64,000 nt of DNA from NCBI RefSeq assembly GCF_000801105.2, contig NC_079519.1:15205828-15269827 (forward strand), in the 5' to 3' direction. Both the position numbers and the translations under genes were made by a program. Position 1 is the first letter of the stretch, and every line of letters starts with the position of its first letter. The stretch comes from Raphanus sativus. Taxonomy: Eukaryota; Streptophyta; Magnoliopsida; Brassicales; Brassicaceae. The notes under the pieces were generated by a model. It was not told the DNA's origin, did not search any database, and was given only the letters and a program-made list of their open reading frames with translations. This document shows positions 42,311 through 52,642 of this stretch, in pieces.

Positions 42311-42313
42311 TGC

Positions 42314-42706
42314 ATGATTCCGGCGGAAGTGGAATTTCCCGGCGTACGAGGAAGATTCCTTCCTGAACGAGAAGATCTAAACAACGTCATGTTGCAGGAC
42401 AATCTAGATCTAATCAATGAACGCCGCGACCAGGCGCTCATCCGGATCCAAAATTACCAGCACGCTGCCGCCAGATACTACAACGCGAACGTGTGCCATC
42501 GTAGGTTCAAAGAAGGCGATTTAGTCTTGCGTAAAGTCTTTCAAAACACTGCCGAACGAAACGCTGGAAAATTGGGAGCAAACTGGGAAGGACCGTACAA
42601 AGTCATAAAAGTGGTCCGACCAGGTTCGTATCAAATCGCAAACATGCAAGACGTAAAAGTCCCAAGAACTTGGAACGCAATGCATCTTAAGAAATACTAC
42701 CACTAA
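42314..42706 (+). pseudogene. Integrase C-terminal domain of T1
   Basis: A clean frame of 130 residues ending at the natural stop: MIPAEVEFPGVRGRFL, ARYYNANVCHRRFKEGDLVLR, NWEGPYKVIKVVRPGSYQI and the terminal AMHLKKYYH. This matches the usual end of Tat pol and fixes the 3' end of the coding region. Confidence 0.82.
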
Positions 42707-43795
42707 CATAAACGTAGAGCAAAGAACTACGAGACGGCTTGATCCCCGAAAAGGGGTACGTAGGAAACTCGCTAACCGGCGGGTTCAGCTATCCCCCCCC
42801 CCCCGATTAAAAGGGGGGGGGAGTGGGGGTGTGTATACTCGTATACTCTCACGACTTTCGAGGACTCCAAAATTTTCGAAACTCTTTATAAACAAGGACT
42901 CCGAATTTTCGAAACTCTTTGCAAACAAAAACGGATCCACTATCCACCAAATGATTATCACATCCAAAAAATGATCACCCGAAAACAATTCGCGGTCTAA
43001 CTAAGCATTTCTTCAAAAGCCCATAATCCTTTATGGCATAAGAAAAATTAATTCACAGCACTGCAAGACGTCGCTTCGTGCTCGAATAAATATTTCTCAA
43101 ACAAAAACTTCATATGCCTACAAAAGAGTATCATATCGTTGTTGCTGATCACAACAAACGAACTCTAACGTCCTAAACAGAAAAATAGCCGCCTAAGGGT
43201 AGGCTCTCTTACATCCGACAAGGATAACATAGCGCGCTATACAAGAAATCCAAAATTTTGGTTAGCACTTCCTAGCGAAAGTAGCTCGATTCGTACCCAG
43301 AAAATCATATAAGCCGATAAACACTTCGCGGATTTTAAAACGGTACGAATCATGTTAAAATCGCAAACAGGCAAAACGAAAGCCGATTTGTCATCGCAAA
43401 GCCTCAGTCCGAGAGTAAACCTAGGTCTTGCCCTAAACCCAGCCTTGCTGGTACTTAACATCTCATAGACATAGTATCAACACCCGATGCGAGATCCCAA
43501 AACTTGTCTCTTCACTTATGTCTGTTCGTTTCACGAACCTTCGCGTAAATTAGTGAACCGCGAAAAATCTCGCTTTGTACAGTCGATGGATACGGTGATC
43601 GTCTCAGAGGCAGGAATGAGACGACAACTCACACCCTGTCCCTCTAACTTCGATAAACAGAAGTTCTTATAAAAACATAATATTTTATAGATTCAGCCGC
43701 AAGTTTAACAAACGCCCTCAAAGGGCCGGGATTCAAAGCCACCAACGGCCAGTCCCAAAAATATACATCATGGCCTCATTACGGCCGAAACACAA
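42707..43795 (+). mobile_element. Non-coding 3' region of T1
   Basis: It lies between pol and the antisense ORF. It starts with a C12 run (42793-42804) and a G9 run (42813-42821) that could pair as a hairpin. From about 42830 it is related to the reverse complement of the array interior (about 7780-8750), for example AATCGGCTTTC and CAAGGCTGGGTTTAG on the opposite strand. No credible frame. Confidence 0.65.
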
Positions 43796-43829
43796 TCAAA
43801 ATAAAAAATCCCTAAAGGGATTGATAAAC

Positions 43830-45150
43830 CTAGACGCTCTCCGGAGCATCCCCTTCATCCTCAAACTCACCCAAACTAGGAACGGTCTCGCCGTCGCCTC
43901 TCTTGGTCGCACCACCACTGCCTGCCTCATCCGCGCCAGCTTCGCGATCCTCGACTGCGTGGCCCTGATCCTTCGAACCCTCCGAATCCGGTACAAGAGT
44001 GCACAAGGATTTCAGACCAGCGAGAATCGAGTCGAAGTCCTCTCCGGAAACCACCCACTCTTCCTTTCACGACAGCAGCCTGGCTTCTTCAGAATCTAGA
44101 GAAGAGGCCTCGTTGCCTCTACACAGCTGGATTTCGCTTATGCTCCCCTCGATTCGCGCCAAAGCCAAGTCTCTCTTACGGACAGCTATCAGGGACTCGA
44201 ACAGGATGGCCATCTTCGTCAGACGAGCGAAGAAGTCATCACGGGGATCGACGGTCTCCTTGCGAGCCCCCATCTCCTCAAGACTCTGAATCTTCTGTTG
44301 GAGACGACTGACTTCCGAGGACTTGTGTTTCTTCTATTTCTTCACTTTGAGCAACGAACTCGCGGTCTTCCCGAGGTTACGTTCGAGATCGCCGATTCAG
44401 ATTTCGAGCTGAGACATCTGGGCAGCATGGGCATTCTCGATGGTCTTTAACACGGCCTCAGTACGCTTCAAAGCCTCCTGCGACGACTCCAGCTCCTTCG
44501 ATAGGCGCACGACTTCCGACCCGCAGTCACCAAGCATCCCATCAATTAACGACATGAACTGTCCACGAAAGAGAGGATAAGGATCACCGCAAAATAAAAG
44601 AAAGAGAGATAATATGGATAAACCATAAGCAAACCTTGGAGCGATGCTGTGACAACAATCCCGAAGGCTCGCCGTCTTTGCTCTTAGCGCATCTCTTCCT
44701 CTTGGCCGACCTGGTCGCGTAAACAGCCCTCGTGCGTCCCTTAGGTAGCGGTGCAGCACTAGGTGCGAGAAGTCCCAAAACGATCTCCTTCTTCTACTCC
44801 ACCGCATCTTCCTGACCCGAGATCACAATTGGAGCGGTAGAGGAACCTGAGGGACGAGCTTGGACGTTGAGTGTCTGCTCGGGAACAACGGTTCTTTCCA
44901 CAGGCAAGGGAGCGTCGCACGGAACATCGGATCCGGGGGTTGGGGACGGAGACATCGGTGAAGAAGGAACATTATGTGTTTCGGCTCCGGCCCGCTTCTC
45001 AGCACTGCGTCGCGACAACTTGTCCTTAAAAGAACGGAACCCGTCGACGAACAACTGCGTGACGTCAGGAACAGTCGAGGCCGGCGGGGCTTGGCTGGCT
45101 TCACCCATCTCAATGTCGGAATCCTTCTTTTCATTTTGAGAGGAAGACAT
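43830..45150 (-). pseudogene. Antisense ORF of T1 (spliced, coiled-coil, broken)
   Basis: Reading opposite to the element from ATG at 45150: an acidic, Pro/Ser-rich N-terminus (SSQNEKKDSDIEMGEASQA), then a stop at 44794 and a basic stretch (TRSAKRKRCAKSKDG). A GT...AG intron (about 44570-44640) is followed by a coiled-coil part (VVRLSKELESSQEALKRTE, LARIEGSISEIQL) and an acidic tail ending at 43830 (GEFEDEGDAPESV). Stops at 44794, 44397 and two other points break it, but the frame is otherwise continuous. Antisense ORFs 3' of pol are known in some Tat-lineage elements; the role is unknown. Confidence 0.7.
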
Positions 45151-45351
45151 TTTTTGCTTATGAGATCAAAGGGGGAAGAAGTTGAAAGAAAGAAGTGTGT
45201 GAAGAATGAGAAGTGATGAGCTTTTACTTATAGGAAGTTGAGGGTGACATGGATTTCCGCAATAAAATATTCTTAGCCATAAATTTCGATTTTCAACTCA
45301 TATCATCCGCCCGCAAAATCGTCTCCGAGTCTTACGGGCTGGGGGGCTAAC

Positions 45352-45717
45352 TGTTGGGGTCAAAACGGTTATCTCGAAATCAACGGCTAAGATTATTTCT
45401 TATCTATGGATTTTCAGCAAAACAATCACTGAAATGAACAACGGAAGCAAAAGGAGCACGACCACACCATAGCCCCGGGCGCCGGCGGCCAGACCCGAGC
45501 CACGGCCACGGGCGCAGGTGGCCAGACCCGAGCCACGGTCCCGGGCGCCGGCGGCCAGACCCGAGCCACGGCCCAGGGCGCCGGCGGCCAGACCGACGTC
45601 ATGGCCCCGGGCGCTGGCGGCCAGACCCGTGTCGCGGCCCCGGGCGCCGGCGGCCAGACCCGTGTCGTGGCCCCGGGCGCCGGCGGCCAGAACGACGTCA
45701 TCAGAGCAAATCTGATG
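45352..45717 (+). mobile_element. Truncated 3' LTR of T1
   Basis: Follows the purine tract GGGCTGGGGGGCTAAC and starts TGTTGGGGTC. After the minisatellite (45475-45700) it jumps to CATCAGAGCAAATCTGAT, which in the 5' LTR lies at 38485-38502, so some 600 bases including the TATA box are missing. It then stops matching at about 45717. Confidence 0.75.
45475..45700. repeat. GC-rich minisatellite in the T1 3' LTR
   Basis: About seven units of 33 bases on the theme GGGCGCCGGCGGCCAGACC with alternating GAGCCACGG, GACGTCATGG and GTGTCG linkers. Same position within the LTR as at 34860. Frames through it are artefacts. Confidence 0.88.
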
Positions 45718-46309
45718 TAGTCCTGATAAAAACTGATGATATTCTCATATCAACTTTCAGGAATGAGGACGTGGTCATTAAACCAGAAGCTGAAGGAATA
45801 TCTAAAACCGTAACTGTACCAGAAGCCAATCAGATGGACAATTCAACAAACCAGAAAACCAACCAGGACATATGTTCATTCAAAACGGAATATCTCACCA
45901 ACTGGGAAATCTTTCTCCATGAAACCAATTTTCATGGATTCTACACACGTCAAGATTTTAGTTATAATTGGAATCACATTAAAATCTTCAAGGATCTGAA
46001 AGATATGGATTTTACAATCTGGAGGTTTCCCAGCCCATCTATCTGCGAGTACAGGCCTTTACAAGTGTATTCAAGCCCAACCAAGGCACGGCCTGAACCG
46101 AAACCAATTATAGAATTTAAGATGGATCTCTTAGCTTTCCAAAAAGCTCAATATGAGGCGAAATGGTCATGGGAATTTAAAGTTATGCTTAATTCCCCAA
46201 AACCGGTCAAACCAGCTCTCGACTTGCCTTATTTAGAACATGTCACATTCAAGGCACCTCATATCTTTCTAGTGCTGGATGAGCTCGTGGTAGAGTTCTC
46301 CAAGTGATT
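45718..46309 (+). CDS. Unrecognised ORF, probably retroelement-derived
   Basis: The frame 45771-46307 (178 residues) has no domain I can name. It is charged and Pro-rich in places (SPTKARPEPKPIIEFKMDLLAF; SPKPVKPALDLPYLEHVTF). The setting, between a truncated T1 LTR and an LTR-like stretch followed by a Met-tRNA primer site, suggests the 3' part of an LTR element. Its start may lie further upstream than the ATG used here. Confidence 0.4.
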
Positions 46310-46790
46310 AAATTGGTTCCAAAACAGCTCAGTTACCTCCCCAAGCTGTCTAGATACAAGGAACCTTACAAGTTTCCCTACTTAGCCAAGATCAAGCAAT
46401 AATGGCCATACCAATCAAACCATTGATTGATTAACCATTTATTCTGAATTATTATTCTCATTTATGTTGATTTATTTGTATTTGACCAGCCATGGTCGAG
46501 GTTATAAAAGCTCTTGCATTTGCTTCTTTGTATTCGGACTTGAAATAATGAATGAAAATGAAACTTTTGTTTCTCTTTGAAGTTTTACTTGTAAAACTTT
46601 GTTTCTCTTGTCTTGTTGAGACCAGTACCTCCAAGACTTTAGTGTTTGAGTTGTATCAAAGGCCATCCGCAGCCTTTGTGGTGCTCTTCGACTCATCATC
46701 ATCTTGATATCTATCCCTTAGCTTAAGATCTGTTTATTCAGAAGTTTTGTGAGCCTTTGACAGCTTAGACTTGTATCATTTCTGGTATCA
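46310..46790 (+). mobile_element. LTR-like segment followed by a Met-tRNA primer site
   Basis: Non-coding, with a promoter/leader-like 3' part. It ends ACTTGTATCA just before TTTCTGGTATCAGAGC; TGGTATCAGAGC (46792-46803) is complementary to initiator Met tRNA. The left edge of the LTR could not be fixed. A primer site here means the sequence to the right is an element 5' interior, although coding-like sequence also lies to the left. Confidence 0.5.
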
Positions 46791-46803
46791 GAGCTGAAGT
46801 TCC

Positions 46804-47100
46804 TTTAGCATCAGGTCATATATATCCTTGTGTCTTTTATTGCATTTTTAGTTTCATTTGTTTTTTGCATTCATAAATCAAAAGCCATAAAAATCATTTG
46901 TTCTTTGTTTCATTTAGTTATGTTTTGCATAATCATATAAAACCCATAAAAATCATATTTGATTCTTTCTCATCTAGTTTATCTTTTCATAAAACCATAA
47001 AACCAAATTAAAAAAAAACAATTCATTACTTGCATTTTCTGTCCCTTTTGCATTTGCTTGCTCTAGTTGTTTAAAACCAAGAGAGGCACGAAAAAAGTTC
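46804..47100 (+). other. AT-rich leader-like sequence
   Basis: No frame. The motif CATAAAAATCAT with flanking TTTGTTTCATTTAGTT recurs at about 46885 and 46945, as two imperfect copies about 60 bases apart. It looks like the untranslated start of the element whose primer site is at 46792, cut by the Athila-like sequence at about 47100. Confidence 0.4.
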
Positions 47101-47161
47101 TTAGCTTGATCTTTCTTGCGAATTGATGCTAACTCTTTCTGTAGAAGATCGATCCTCTTGC

Positions 47162-47773
47162 TTAACCATTCGACATTGTTGTTGAGAGGGTTGTAGACGT
47201 CTCCAATCCGTGTATTGATATAAGCAATCTCCCATTCATCTCTCTTAGGTGATGAACATTCTGGTCGGTCCTTGATGTAGTCTTGCCGATGTCGATCGAT
47301 GGTACAGGTACTCTGTCGGTCGATATTGGTTGCATAGCTTCCTTCTCAATCATGGTTAATATGTATCCAAGCTCCACTCTTATCTTGGCCATATCACTCT
47401 GGAAATCCTTGTAGCTGACATCCAAAGGCTGGAAAGTGTCTTCCACCAATGTGTGCATGTTTGCCTCAAGGTGTGCCTGAGTTCTCCATATATCAGTCAC
47501 CATATCATCTATCTCCTCTCTATTGTAGGGTACTGGTGGTGGTATGTATGCATGGTAAGGGCGTGTGTGTACTGGAAGGTGTAAGCAACCTTTGTGAAAA
47601 AGTGATGCTCTCCCCAGAATTTTCCTTATTTGCTCCTTGGTAACATGGATGATTTCACCATCAACTCCTCTAGCATAGCCAAACTCATCTCTGTAGACAC
47701 CATATTCATCCTTTGCTTCACATTTTAATCTCCTGGATCCATCAGTATTGAAGGCAGGTCGTCCAAACTCCAA
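47162..47773 (-). pseudogene. Conserved Athila-associated ORF, downstream part
   Basis: 203 residues with GYARGVDGEIIHVTKEQIRKIL, a motif repeated in related form in the next frame upstream (GYARAMDGRVLHITREDTV). It has no enzymatic motif I recognise. It belongs to the variable region after protease in Brassicaceae Athila-like elements. Its left end is close to the truncation point. Confidence 0.55.
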
Positions 47774-48248
47774 TCGTCTGCCGGGCGATCTGACTCTTGG
47801 TCTGTCGATCGATCCGGGATATCCGCCGTCGATCGATGGTGATGAAACGATGTCGATCGATGGTGAACTCCTGGGTTGACCGAAGTTTTGAGGAACTGTA
47901 TCCTCCCTTGTGGTGACGTGGTGGTTGTCCTGGACGTGAGCTAGGATGTCTGTATGGCCACGTTGTTGTGTGAACAGGTTTTCTGGTCCATACTTGGAGG
48001 ATGTATACTGTGTCTTCTCTGGTTATGTGCAGAACTCTTCCATCCATTGCTCTTGCATAGCCATCTGTGTCCCTGAAAATTCTAAATTCATCAGGTTTTA
48101 GTGAAATGTTCCTGATATCATAAGGGTCATGAAATCGAGATTGAGCTCTGTTGAAGGCGTTGATCGATGGTGATGTGGTGGTGGCGATTGATGGTGTACG
48201 TCTAGCTGCATGGTTGGATCGATTGTTCATGTTGTTGCAGTCCTCCAT
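47742..48248 (-). pseudogene. Conserved Athila-associated ORF, upstream part
   Basis: 168 residues with FRIFRDTDGYARAMDGRVLHITRED, paralogous to the block at 47162-47773. The C-terminal part is a repeat of serine/isoleucine/aspartate-arginine words produced by TCGATCGA motifs in the DNA, probably after a frameshift. Confidence 0.5.
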
Positions 48249-49418
48249 TTATAAGTTGCTGAATGCGGGAAGCTGCTGGGTAGAAGGTGAAGAGGTTTGA
48301 ATTTTCGTGGCTGGAGTTGTCAACCTTTTATACCCATGTGTTGCCCTAATCGGTGAAATTCTGATTTTTTCCTTTAAGTCGTCCGGGTTAATATCGATCG
48401 ATGTGATACTGGCTATGTTGATCGATGGACGATGTCGTTTTGCTGGATGAAGTAGATAATCGATCGATGGTGGGCCCTTGATGTCGATCGATTTTGGGAA
48501 TCGACTTGCAAATCTGTCATTCTCCAGATAGTTTTCCCAAGCTCTCTCTTCCCAGTAGTCTGCATCATGTTCTTCACGGTGGTCTCCACTGTGGGAAGAT
48601 GTGGCTTTGTCTACTGCAAAACTCTCATGAAATCCGCTATCTGCCCAACTCATTACTGAGTAATCATCTTCCTTTCGGCTGGGTGGGATGGCGAAATTCG
48701 GGTAGCAATGATCTGGTAGATTGAGTTCATCATTTGGTGGGTCTCTGTCGATCGATGATCTATGTCTGTTGCCGATCTCGTCTGACTTGCTGGTGTCGAT
48801 CGATGAAGTTAAGGTGCTGTCGATCGATCTCGAGTACTCTGTCTCGTACTCGACTTCACAATGACAAACTGCGATGATACCAGTATCATCTTCTTTTACA
48901 ACTGATTTGGTTGGTGGTTTGCCAAGCTTGATAGGGTCGTAGTGGATTTCTGGATCTATCATAGTCAAGCACATCCTGTTGGTGTTCATGTCACATATGG
49001 CTCCTACTGTAGCCATAAATGCTCTTCCAAGTAAGAGGGAAGAGTTCCAATTTAGCTTGATGTCTAGGACATGAAAATCCACGAGGATGATAGCATTACC
49101 AATATGTACTTCCAGGTCTCTGATCAAGCCTCCAAAGTTTTTCTGAGTGTAATCTACAAATGTAAAGATCTCTGGTGAAGGCTCTACTTGCAGGCCCAGA
49201 TGGTCTGCCATAACCTTTGGTAAGATGCTGACTGATGAACCAGTGTCACATAATGCATGAGGAAATTCAATCCCTTGTACTACACAGGGTATTGCAAACT
49301 TCCCATGATCACTCTTCTTCTTCAAAGTAATCCTTTTCCTCATATCTTCTCTGACATTGTCAAACCTTCTTCTAATGTCATTTTCAGTCTCCCTTGTTTC
49401 TCTGAAGAACATCCACAA
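48249..49418 (-). CDS. Athila-type aspartic protease region
   Basis: 389 residues in one frame. The retropepsin core is near residues 40-150: VVQGIEFPHALCDTGSSVSIL (catalytic DTG intact), then EVHIGNAIILVDFHVLDI and SLLLGRAFMATVGAICD. The C-terminal half is a low-complexity stretch rich in SID and RSSIDR words. It probably starts upstream within the gag-protease frame, so 49418 is only the first ATG here. In an intact element it would cleave Gag; no RT follows. Confidence 0.75.
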   Translation of the reverse strand: MWMFFRETRETENDIRRRFDNVREDMRKRITLKKKSDHGKFAIPCVVQGIEFPHALCDTGSSVSILPKVMADHLGLQVEPSPEIFTFVDYTQKNFGGLIRDLEVHIGNAIILVDFHVLDIKLNWNSSLLLGRAFMATVGAICDMNTNRMCLTMIDPEIHYDPIKLGKPPTKSVVKEDDTGIIAVCHCEVEYETEYSRSIDSTLTSSIDTSKSDEIGNRHRSSIDRDPPNDELNLPDHCYPNFAIPPSRKEDDYSVMSWADSGFHESFAVDKATSSHSGDHREEHDADYWEERAWENYLENDRFASRFPKSIDIKGPPSIDYLLHPAKRHRPSINIASITSIDINPDDLKEKIRISPIRATHGYKRLTTPATKIQTSSPSTQQLPAFSNL

Positions 49419-49499
49419 TCTTCTTGTGAAGTAAACCTCCTCAAAAGGTTTCTCTGGTGGGATTCTGATAACTCTCTTAGTGAAACCATCAATCTCCTT

Positions 49500-50210
49500 T
49501 TCATTAGCTTCCCTCTTAAGGTTCTTAGGAATCTTTCCTTCCTACTCCTTAACCTTCTTCCTTCAGTTCCCTCTGATGTAGGTGTAGTGTCTGAAAGGTT
49601 ACCAGTAGTCTATGTAGGGTTAGCTTGTGGTTTCGGTGTGGGTCTGAGTGCATTGATTCGGTTGATAGGTGGAGAAAAGGGTAGTTGCACTCGGTATGTG
49701 AGAGGTGCGTGTCGATCGATAGGTGGAGAAAAGGGTCGATCGATATGTTTCTCATCTTTGTGTCGATCGATGAGTGGCTCGTCTCGTCGGTCGATATCTT
49801 CGTAGGTGTGGGTGGGTGGGTGAGGATGAGAAGCCGTGAATTCAGCATGTGTCAATATCCTAACCGCGTTGTAGTCTGCAGTTGTATCCGGAAATGACAT
49901 CGTTGGTGTCGATCCATGTGGACTAGTTGGTGTCGATCGAAGTCTCCTTCTTGTAGCTTCTCCTGTTTCACCACTTGCCAGAAATCATCATCTATAATGG
50001 CATTCACGTGGTGTTTCCTATTTCCTTCCCCTAATTCCTTATAAGTTCCAAATCTCCTGATAGAGTCTTCAGGCTGGACAATCTGTGTCTCAAGTGTCTT
50101 AACTTGAGTGCAAATGGTGTTTATCCTTGTGGTCAGATTGTTGAAGACAGTGTCAATCTTCCCATTGAAGTCTACTGTAAGCTTCTGCTTACCTTCTAGA
50201 ACTCTATCAA
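49500..50210 (-). pseudogene. Gag-protease linker of AT2, frameshifted
   Basis: 50214-49852 continues the gag frame (LTTRINTICTQVKTLETQIV, GEGNRKHHVNAIIDDDFW). A frame change near 49940 leads into 49900-49610 (TTADYNAVRILTHAEF) and another to 49549-49848, with SID/DRH repeat words throughout. The order and composition are those of the Athila linker that precedes protease. Confidence 0.6.
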
Positions 50211-51588
50211 TCATGGCATCAAACTTACTCTCCTGGGTGGGTGGTGGTGGGTTTTGGTAAGCTGAGTTGCCGTAGTTCCTTGTGTTGGTGAAGGGTTTCT
50301 GATACTGTGAACTCTGGTTGTAGTTACTCTTCTGACCACTGCCAAAAAAATTTCTGTTCCCACTCTGGTTTCCATATCTCTGAAATCCAGTACCTCCAAT
50401 TTAGTTCACATCTTCCTCGCTATCATCTTCTCTAGCCTCTCCTTCTTCAGCTGAGCAGACTGGCTGCCCCAGAAATGCATGTAAAGCATCTATCTTGGCT
50501 CTGACTTCATTCATCTGGTCTTCCCCGATGGCTGCAACGGATTTCTTCTTGTCAGAGTCAGTGTTCTTGGTGCTGCTGCTGTTTGCTATGTTCTCGATAA
50601 GTCTCACAGCCTCTATTGGATTCCTAGTGTTGAAGTTCCCCTCGCTAGCAGTATCAAGAGCCATCTGATACCTCAAGGCGATACGTCTGTAGAAAGTGCT
50701 TAGCAGCTGTACTTCATTGAATCCAAGGTGTGGACAGTCTCGCTGGAAGAACTTAAATCTGATCCACGCGTCTTTAAAAGTCTCACTAGGCTTTTGCGCG
50801 AAAGTGGCGATTTTGCTCCTTAAGTCTTCAGCGCGTGCCTCATCAAAGAAATTACGCAGGAAGGCGTTTTTTATGTCGGCCCAGGATGTCAGTGATCCTG
50901 TAGGTAGCTGCTTGAGCCAGTGTGAAGCTTCTCCAATCAATGAGTATTTGAAGAGTTTGCAAAGTAGGTAGTCCTCAGGGACTCCATCCATACGAATAGC
51001 AGCGATAAGATCCTCGAACCTCTCCAGATGGTCCATAGGATGCTCATGTGATAGCCCATAATAAGATATATGAGACACGAGAGAGTAGTACTGAGGCTTG
51101 AGCTCGATGTCCGGCTTCTGAATCTCTGGAAGTCGAATAGCTGATCTGTTGGTGTAGTACTCGTCTGGACGATTATAGTCTGCCAACGATCGTGTTTGAG
51201 CCTCTCCTGTAGCCTCAGCTTCAGGCTCATGGATTATGTTTCCCTGTGCATCTAGCTTCTGACTTGTTGCATTACGCAGATGACCATCTTGGTCATACAT
51301 GTTTCCATTCTCGCCCTGCGTGAGAATAACAATCGCACCCATGCTTCGCGGAGTAGTATCGATCGATGTACGGTGAGTAGTATCGAATGATGTGGATCGG
51401 CGAACGGTATCGGTCGACGGTGCTGTCTGAGTGTCGGTCGACGGTTGAAAGTGAGTATCAGTCGACGGTATTGTGGTTCTGTCGATCGATGCGGAGCGTA
51501 GGTCTTTGCGGATTGAGCGTTCCATGGGTGCAGGATCCTCTGAGAATAATAGTTGATTTCCTCTGTTGCTTTTGGTACTGCTGGGCAT
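50211..51588 (-). pseudogene. Athila-type Gag of AT2
   Basis: The frame from ATG 51588 runs 395 residues to a stop at 50401-50403, then continues in the same frame (IGGTGFQRYGNQSGN), so a single stop separates the two parts. The N-terminus has repeated STDT/SIDT words. The retrotransposon gag domain lies at about residues 165-280: HLERFEDLIAAIRMDGVPED, FKYSLIGEASHWLKQLP, KNAFLRNFFDEARAEDLRSK and DAWIRFKFFQRDCPHLGF. Gag would form the virus-like particle. Confidence 0.82.
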
Positions 51589-51680
51589 GTACCTGAAAAG
51601 ACAAGAAAAATTTTTAATCAGAAAGGGGGTAAAAAGAAAAACCTAAGATTTATAAGATTAAATCTAATGGCGATCAAAGC

Positions 51681-51700
51681 TCCCCGGCAACGGCGCCAAA
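51681..51700 (-). other. Primer-binding site of AT2 (Asp-tRNA type)
   Basis: On the minus strand TTTGGCGCCGTTGCCGGGGA, the primer site typical of Athila elements, two bases from the LTR edge at 51703. It fixes orientation and the LTR boundary. Confidence 0.85.
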
Positions 51701-51702
51701 TT

Positions 51703-52642
51703 TGATAGTGCTCAAATTACCCAGTAGAGCTTACTCTCTCAAATAAGAGGTACAACTGTAGTACTAAGGGATCGAATTACGAGGAGCTAGGGAACCAATT
51801 AAATAAAATCTACTAATCAATCCTAGGTGAAGTTGGTTTATATGATGGAAATAAAAATAGCAATTCCTAAAATGAGCAAGGTAGTTGCTCTAACTAACAA
51901 TATGATGGGTGGTTTAATTGTGATAAACAGTGCTAGACATAGGGCTTTTATTCAGGAATGGATATTATAGTTTCTATAAATGCTTTAACAAGTTGCTTGC
52001 ATGATACTATAGATCTCAGCCGCTTAACTCTAGTGATGTCTCACTGGTTAAATAATCTAGATCTCTGGCCTCAACTGTCGTATGTTGACACAAAAAAAGA
52101 GTCGATCGACATCCTTTTGAGATATCGATCGATACACCTTTCGCTCGGCGATCGATTCGCCTGTCAGCATATCGATGGACGGCTTCTAGATATGCCTAGG
52201 CGCGAGCCGATAATGAACACTAGATCTCAAGGAGGGCTGTCGCTCTTCTCAACAGGAGATAAGCTAGTTCAAATGGATAATTCAAGATAATCAAAGATCC
52301 TAGTGATCTATATTCTAGTTAGCTAATCTAGAACAAGCATAGGGTGCAATCCATTTAATGAGTACCACAACTTAGCAATTATAGTTTGGGGCTAATCCTT
52401 CAAACCTATTTAAACCCTAGATCTAACAAGTAGACTACTCAGACATAGCTAAGCAATTCATGACAATGGATAGATGAAAGAATTGCATAGATAGAAATAA
52501 GTAGAAATACAAAAGGAGATGAGAAATCTCTCCAATCTCTCAAAACAAATAAAACTCTAGTCTCTCTCTCACACTCTCTGCTTTTCCTCTCAAGGCTTGC
52601 TTTTCTCTAAGTTGTTCAAAGCTTGCCGTCAAAAACACTTAG
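51703..52642 (-). mobile_element. AT2 5' LTR, first part
   Basis: Starts TGATAGTGCTCAAATTACCC. It includes several TCGATCGA-type palindromes (52101-52150). It is interrupted at about 52643 by the 2.7-kb segment X; 51838-52642 reappears at 55342-56146. Confidence 0.82.
51838..52642. repeat. 805-bp direct repeat flanking segment X, left copy
   Basis: Matches 55342-56146 at a constant offset of 3504 with only a few substitutions seen (for example 52096, 52159, 52381). It is part of the Athila LTR. Confidence 0.88.

Larger units (their letters stand above)
34748..45717 (+). mobile_element. Tat-lineage Ty3/Gypsy element T1 (degraded, gag missing)
   Basis: The 5' LTR starts TGTTGGGGTC at 34748 and, after interruption by element A, ends TTCCCACA at 38831. 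A primer-binding-like site, protease, RT, RNase H, a second (archaeal-type) RNase H, integrase, a 3' region with an antisense ORF, a purine tract and a truncated 3' LTR from 45352 follow. The dual RNase H and antisense ORF place it in the Tat (Ogre/Retand-related) lineage. Gag is absent and many stops and frameshifts are present. Confidence 0.85.
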
